From positions 1-55,462 of the forward strand of contig CAAFTW010000021.1 of assembly GCA_900766045.1 (NCBI GenBank): DNA of 55,462 nt, in the 5' to 3' direction. The notes below the pieces were generated by a model. It made no database searches and was not told where the DNA came from. It saw nothing but the letters and a program-made list of their open reading frames with translations. Position 1 is the first letter of the stretch; each line of letters begins with the position of its first letter. The position numbers and the translations under genes are program-made. Below are positions 51,645-55,462 of the stretch, one piece after another. This stretch comes from Clostridia bacterium (GTDB taxonomy: Bacteria > Bacillota > Clostridia > Peptostreptococcales > Anaerovoracaceae).

Positions 51645-52616
51645 TTAGAATGTGGCAACTTCCGGATCAGTCGGCTCGCACGGTGCAAGGGTGTGCACAT
51701 AGAGCACAGGCCCTTCTTCCTGGTAAATCGGTGTATACTCGTTCTTCACCGTGAAGCGGACCTTAACCCACTCGCCGTTCTTCAGGTTCTGAGCCTCGTC
51801 CGTCCACTGACAGAGCAGGCCGGCAAACTGGATATCCTGCACACAGCAGGTCATGACGTGGCGGCCGAAGACGAACTGATTCTTCGCCAGGCCTTCGCCC
51901 ACAGCAGCTCTTCCCTTGACACGGAATTCTTTGCCCTCGTACTTCTCCGGATGATCGTTCACATCGCGGTACCACTCGGCGAACCAGTCATCTTCGATAT
52001 TGATGCGGTCCTGCGAAAGGTCATAAGGCAGCGGATCCTCGAGATTATCCATGATGACGTCGTCTGGTCCGAACTCGTAGAGAATCTGGGACTTTCTGTT
52101 GGCTACACGCACGATCTTATGCGCCTGCTTCTGGAAATCCTCAAAGTTATCATCTCTTACGCAGCGGTTGAAGACAACGAGTTCCGCGCTCTTCAGTTTA
52201 TCAAATGTCTGCTGGCGCATGTTCTGGTTGAACATCAGGAAGGTCCGCGCATCGCAGAAGGTCATTTCCTGATAGGCAATCCACGCTTCCGGCATATTCT
52301 GATAGAAGGAATCCAGTCCCCACATGCCGTTATATTCCACCACTACGCGCTCTGCACGGTGTTTCTTCAGGAGCTCATCCAGATGCTCAGGCGTCAGATC
52401 AGATTCCTGTCCAACCTTCTCAATATAGACGTTCGGCCCGTAGAATCTGGCCGGATGCAGCTCTGTTTCTCCCTCTTCACAAAGGAGCAGGAGCGTGCGG
52501 TCTTCATTGCTGTTGAAATCCTCGCCCTCCAGCGCATCCTGAATAAATGTCGTCTTTCCGGATCCTAAAAATCCGGTAAAGAGATATACCGGTACTTCCT
52601 TAACTTCCTGCGGCAT
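51645..52616 (-). CDS. COG0523/CobW-type GTPase fused to a YcgQ-like (DUF1980/TIGR03943) C-terminal domain
   Basis: A 323-residue protein. The N-terminal half is a CobW-family P-loop GTPase (GFLGSGKTT at 15-23), but it lacks the usual GCxCC metal motif. The last ~115 residues (GKEFRVKGRAAVGEGLAKNQ, then FVFGRHVMTCCVQDIQFAGLL, VKVRFTVKNEYTPIYQEEGPVLYV) resemble the soluble domain of YcgQ/TIGR03943 proteins, with a Cys-Cys pair. The start MPQEVKEVP is five bases after GGAGG; an upstream in-frame TTG overlaps that site. In most genomes COG0523, YcgR and YcgQ are separate. A role in metal delivery, perhaps Zn, is inferred. It is next to another COG0523 protein. Confidence 0.85.
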   Translation of the reverse strand: MPQEVKEVPVYLFTGFLGSGKTTFIQDALEGEDFNSNEDRTLLLLCEEGETELHPARFYGPNVYIEKVGQESDLTPEHLDELLKKHRAERVVVEYNGMWGLDSFYQNMPEAWIAYQEMTFCDARTFLMFNQNMRQQTFDKLKSAELVVFNRCVRDDNFEDFQKQAHKIVRVANRKSQILYEFGPDDVIMDNLEDPLPYDLSQDRINIEDDWFAEWYRDVNDHPEKYEGKEFRVKGRAAVGEGLAKNQFVFGRHVMTCCVQDIQFAGLLCQWTDEAQNLKNGEWVKVRFTVKNEYTPIYQEEGPVLYVHTLAPCEPTDPEVATF

Positions 52617-52752
52617 GTTTTCCTCCAATCTGTCTCTGTGTGCAATCTGCGTATCTGCCGGGGTTTAAAACAGGCAGCGGATGCCGCGCGGTGAAACGCG
52701 GCTTTCTGCCCTGCATCAGGGTTCTGCGGCCTGCATGTTCTTCCGGCTGTTT

Positions 52753-53829
52753 CTAGAGACCGAACAGTTCTTTAATATGATCCTGCTTCAGTCCGACTCC
52801 GATGACGCAGACCATACCGGTTGTCTCCGGATCGCCGTCTCTGACTTCCGGCTCACCCGGAACATAGTCAAACTCCAGCCACTGGCCGTCTTCACCCTCG
52901 ACGATTCCCTTAGAGCGGAGTACCTGTCCGCAGGCTTCGTCGTCCTGCAGGGCTTCCAGCGCCTTCTGCAGTTTTTCTTTTGTAAATTTATGGGATGTCT
53001 CCACACCGAATTCATCGAACACCTCATCGGCATCATGGCCGTGGTGATGATGGTGATGGTGGTGGTGATGTTCATGCTCGTCATGATCGTGGTCATGATG
53101 GTGCTCATGTTCGTCATGATCGTGATCATCATGGTCATGGTGATGATGCTCATGCTCTTCTGCTTCCTCAGCCTCATGCTCAGCAAGCTCCTTATGAGCC
53201 TCTTCTCTCAGTCTGTCCAGCTCTGCAGACAGAGTCTTTTTCTTTTCCATGATCTCCAGAATCTTGCTTCCATCGATCTCATCCCACGGAGTCGTCACGA
53301 TGGACGCGTCCTTATTCAGCTCTCTTAACATGGAGACGCACTCATCCAGTTTTTCCTGGCTCAGGCCGTCCACATGACTCAGGATGATGGAACTTGCATT
53401 CTCCACCTGATTTTTATAGAATTCACCAAAGTTCTCCAGATACATCTTGCACTTCTTTGCGTCGATGACGGTGGTGAATCCGTTCAGCTGAAGCTGGTCG
53501 TTATGAATATCCTGAACGGCAATAATGACGTCAGACAGCTTGCCGACTCCGGACGGCTCGATCAGGATTCTGTCCGGTGCATATTTATCCATAATCTCAC
53601 TCAGGGCCTTCGCGAAATCTCCGACCAGCGTGCAGCAGATGCAGCCCGCATTCATCTGATCGATCTGAATTCCCGTACTGTTCAGGAATCCCTTGTCAAC
53701 ACCGATCTCACCGAACTCATTCTCGATCAGAACGACCTGCTCACCCTGATAGGCTTCCTTAACCAGTTTTTTAATCAGCGTCGTCTTTCCTGCTCCCAGG
53801 AATCCGCTGAAAATATCTACCTTTGTCAT
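52753..53829 (-). CDS. COG0523/CobW GTPase with a His-rich metal-binding insert
   Basis: A 358-residue metallochaperone-like GTPase. P-loop GFLGAGKTT is at 9-17, the CxCC site GCICC at 62-66, and SHVDGL near 151-156 is the guanine-specificity segment in place of NKxD. Residues 226-267 contain 26 His among 42 residues, mixed with Asp and Glu, including a run of ten His. The C-terminal CobW domain follows. The start MTKVDIFSG is eight bases after AGGTGG. The family inserts or allocates Zn, Co or Ni under limitation; the metal is not decidable here. No Zur box was recognised. It is transcribed from its own promoter, ahead of the YcgQ-fused homologue. Confidence 0.92.
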   Translation of the reverse strand: MTKVDIFSGFLGAGKTTLIKKLVKEAYQGEQVVLIENEFGEIGVDKGFLNSTGIQIDQMNAGCICCTLVGDFAKALSEIMDKYAPDRILIEPSGVGKLSDVIIAVQDIHNDQLQLNGFTTVIDAKKCKMYLENFGEFYKNQVENASSIILSHVDGLSQEKLDECVSMLRELNKDASIVTTPWDEIDGSKILEIMEKKKTLSAELDRLREEAHKELAEHEAEEAEEHEHHHHDHDDHDHDEHEHHHDHDHDEHEHHHHHHHHHHGHDADEVFDEFGVETSHKFTKEKLQKALEALQDDEACGQVLRSKGIVEGEDGQWLEFDYVPGEPEVRDGDPETTGMVCVIGVGLKQDHIKELFGL

Positions 53830-53974
53830 ATTCTCTACCACCTTCGTTGTTCTCGCGGAGCATTCCGCTCATTAACACGTCTGCCTCCGCCGAAGCTTCC
53901 ACATCCGCTTTTTTATTCTCATATATGGGACAAAGGGGAAAACAGCAAGGGTTCAGCCCTCTGTCACGCATGAC

Positions 53975-53980
53975 ATTATA
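53975..53980 (-). promoter_or_regulatory. Extended -10 promoter of the His-rich COG0523 gene
   Basis: TTTGTGGTATAAT on the minus strand, TGn plus a perfect TATAAT, with a weak -35. The leader is about 140 bases and contains a small GCGGA-ATGC-TCCGC hairpin. Confidence 0.6.
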
Positions 53981-54006
53981 CCACAAACCTTACTATTATA
54001 AGCAGA

Positions 54007-54603
54007 TCATTTCTCCGGCTCTTCGTCCGGGATCGTTTTCAGCAGGGTCTTGCAGGCCAGAATCTGCGCATATCCGCTCACGGCCATCTGAAGGGCCTGT
54101 TTCATCGTCTCCTCAGCATCTGCCTCCGGATCGATCATTTCCGCCGTTCTGCCGTACTCCTCATCCAGGATCTCTGAGAAGTCGTTATAGAAGGACTGCA
54201 CATCTCTTCCCTTCAGGCACGCGCCGAGAAGTTTTCCGACCTCGTCGACTTTTAACACCTGCTTCAGAAGGCAGATCGCCGTAAGAATACCGATATGGGT
54301 GCGGTTATAGCGTTTTCCCTTTGCCCGCGGCATAATCCCGCTCTTGATATAATTATTTACCATCGATGAAGTCAGCGTCTCGTCCGTTCCGGAAAGCTCA
54401 AAACCGATATGCTGGCGTTCCATATAGGATTTCAGCTGATCCATGTAAAGATCAATGTCAGGGATCCTGTCCCACTGCTCGGGACGGCTGTGCTCCATCT
54501 TGTCTTTCAATTCTGCCGCGGCGTCTTCTGCAGCAGCATCTCCGGATCCACCCTTCTCCGGCGCCTGCATGCACTGTATTTTCTCTCTGATCTCGTCAAC
54601 CAT
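54007..54603 (-). CDS. DUF1836 family protein
   Basis: A 198-residue protein of a Firmicutes family of unknown function. The start MVDEIREKIQ is eight bases after AGGAG; the frame stays open for 40 codons before that with no ribosome site. The recognisable part is about 85-195: TLTSSMVNNYIKSGIMPRAKGKRYNRTHIGILTAICLLKQVL has the look of a helix-turn-helix of MerR type (a winged-helix DNA-binding segment), and is followed by a helical acidic C-terminus. A regulatory role is possible. It is a single gene divergent from the SGNH hydrolase. Confidence 0.85.
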   Translation of the reverse strand: MVDEIREKIQCMQAPEKGGSGDAAAEDAAAELKDKMEHSRPEQWDRIPDIDLYMDQLKSYMERQHIGFELSGTDETLTSSMVNNYIKSGIMPRAKGKRYNRTHIGILTAICLLKQVLKVDEVGKLLGACLKGRDVQSFYNDFSEILDEEYGRTAEMIDPEADAEETMKQALQMAVSGYAQILACKTLLKTIPDEEPEK

Positions 54604-54778
54604 ATTCCTATCTCCTGATTTACCAATTCTAAACAGGTCTGCCGGGCAGACCGTCCTTTCTGATCTCCGGTCAGAATTTCCCCGGCTTTCTGTTATGCTT
54701 TCAGCATCTTTATTATCGCACATTCCCTTTCCATATTCCAGTATTCTTAAACACTATATAAATCACAATAACCGCATA

Positions 54779-54806
54779 TTGACTTTTGTGTATTATGTGA
54801 TATAGT
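54779..54806 (+). promoter_or_regulatory. Promoter of the SGNH hydrolase gene
   Basis: TTGACT (54779-54784), 16 bases, TATAGT (54801-54806), 52 bases ahead of the start. The rest of the divergent gap 54604-54778 holds nothing recognisable. Confidence 0.65.
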
Positions 54807-54857
54807 ATTCAATACCAGATAGCAATATATTAAATCCTATATTAGGAGGTATGACAT

Positions 54858-55462
54858 ATGAAAATCACAGTCTGCGGAGATTCCATCACAAAGGGTGTCC
54901 TCTTTGACGAAGCAAAAGGCCGTTACATCTTTATGAAAAACAGCGCCATGCACACACTGCAGAGCATGCTGGGCGCTGTCATTAAAAATGTGTCCAAGTT
55001 CGGCTGCACAACGGAAAAGGGAAAGGGCATCTTCCTCCGAAACGAAAAGCATATCGCGGAATCCGACTATACCATTCTGGAATATGGCGGAAACGACTGC
55101 GACATGCCCTGGGATAAAATCGCAGAAAATCCGGACCAGGCGTATGAAGCCAATGTCCCGGAAGATCAGTTTGAAAAGAATTACGAACAAATGATTCTGG
55201 AGACGCTCAATCTCGGAAGTACTCCGGTGCTCATGAGCCTTCCGCCTCTGGACCAGGACCGCTTCTACAGCTGGGTTTCTTCTCTGGCAGAGAAAAACTG
55301 CCCGGACGCAAAAACGAATATCCTGAAGTATCTGGACGAAAGCACGGAAACGATCTATCTCTGGCAGCAGAAGTATAATGATACCGTTCTCCGCCTGGCA
55401 GAGAAATTCCATCTCCCGCTGATCGATGTCCGGAAGGCCTTTCTGAAGCAGGACAACTATAA
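54858..55462 (+). CDS. GDSL/SGNH-family hydrolase (C-terminus beyond window)
   Basis: An esterase-like protein; about 201 residues are visible and the 3' end is cut by the window. Block I reads MKITVCGDSITKG with the catalytic Ser in GDS, and block III reads EYGGNDCDMPW, giving the oxyanion Gly and Asn. The region around IYLWQQKYNDTVLRLAEKFHLPLIDVRKAF is the usual helix and strand before block V, whose Asp-x-x-His should lie just outside. There is no signal peptide, so it is cytoplasmic. The start is eight bases after AGGAGG. Substrates in the family range over acyl esters of lipids and sugars. Confidence 0.88.
   Translation, partial: MKITVCGDSITKGVLFDEAKGRYIFMKNSAMHTLQSMLGAVIKNVSKFGCTTEKGKGIFLRNEKHIAESDYTILEYGGNDCDMPWDKIAENPDQAYEANVPEDQFEKNYEQMILETLNLGSTPVLMSLPPLDQDRFYSWVSSLAEKNCPDAKTNILKYLDESTETIYLWQQKYNDTVLRLAEKFHLPLIDVRKAFLKQDNY

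Noticed and set aside
53771..53986. Possible Cys-containing leader peptide (MRDRGLNPCCFPLC...) ahead of the His-rich COG0523 gene
   Set aside because: Its start lies almost at the transcription start with no ribosome site, and the frame runs on through the COG0523 start, so it is probably chance. The Cys cluster is noted only.

Overview
The window looks like chromosome of a low-to-mid GC Gram-positive anaerobe of the Clostridia, most likely a Lachnospiraceae-type gut or oral bacterium. The evidence is gene content and gene order: rpsT/lepA/hemW/hrcA/grpE/dnaK/dnaJ as one block, a long divergent Prs, Clostridia-specific families (DUF5685, DUF1836, AIM24/TIGR00266), a tryptophan T-box, two c-di-GMP-I riboswitches, and strong AGGAGG ribosome sites. 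Genus-level assignment is inference. No tRNA, rRNA, CRISPR array, transposase or prophage gene was found.

Layout. 1-4772: two paralogous secreted surface proteins on the minus strand (a VWA/repeat protein cut by the window edge, and an InlB-repeat/Ig-like protein), each behind its own c-di-GMP-I riboswitch. 5075-8834: argH-fumC-membrane protein unit. 8962-11589: secreted GH25 muramidase with FN3/Ig-like modules. 11843-13346: DUF5685 protein plus a J-domain/TPR-like protein. 13532-16532: Zn/Cd-type P1B ATPase, stand-alone HMA protein and an ArsR/SmtB regulator with a clear operator. 16627-21453: potABCD polyamine importer followed by an AIM24-family gene. 21697-25218: secreted S8 subtilase with Ig-like and helical C-terminal regions. 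25260-26573: prs. 26697-35062: the heat-shock and translation block (lepA-hemW, then CIRCE-hrcA-grpE-dnaK-dnaJ), with rpsT divergent. 35646-37892: deoD-eamA. 37982-39560: a repeat-rich, gene-poor stretch. 39562-40665: an L-2-hydroxyacid dehydrogenase. 41338-42403: nadE. 42474-44519: T-box-controlled stand-alone TrpB2. 44651-47112: a MetA-aspartate kinase fusion. 47197-51179: sbcDC. 51316-53980: GIY-YIG protein and two COG0523 GTPases, one fused to a YcgQ-like domain and the other with a His-rich insert. 54007-54603: DUF1836. 54779-end: GDSL/SGNH hydrolase, cut by the window edge.

How it fits together. Several units are under recognisable sequence-level control: c-di-GMP for the surface proteins, metal via ArsR/SmtB, heat shock via HrcA/CIRCE, and uncharged tRNA-Trp via the T-box. 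The most noteworthy items are the MetA-LysC fusion with an unrecognised structured leader, the duplicated c-di-GMP riboswitch module with a conserved hairpin overlapping the Shine-Dalgarno, a dispersed ~50-100 bp element that lies directly after Rho-independent terminators and shows a compensatory base-pair change, and the COG0523-YcgQ fusion. Family assignments come from motifs read by eye; no database search was possible.
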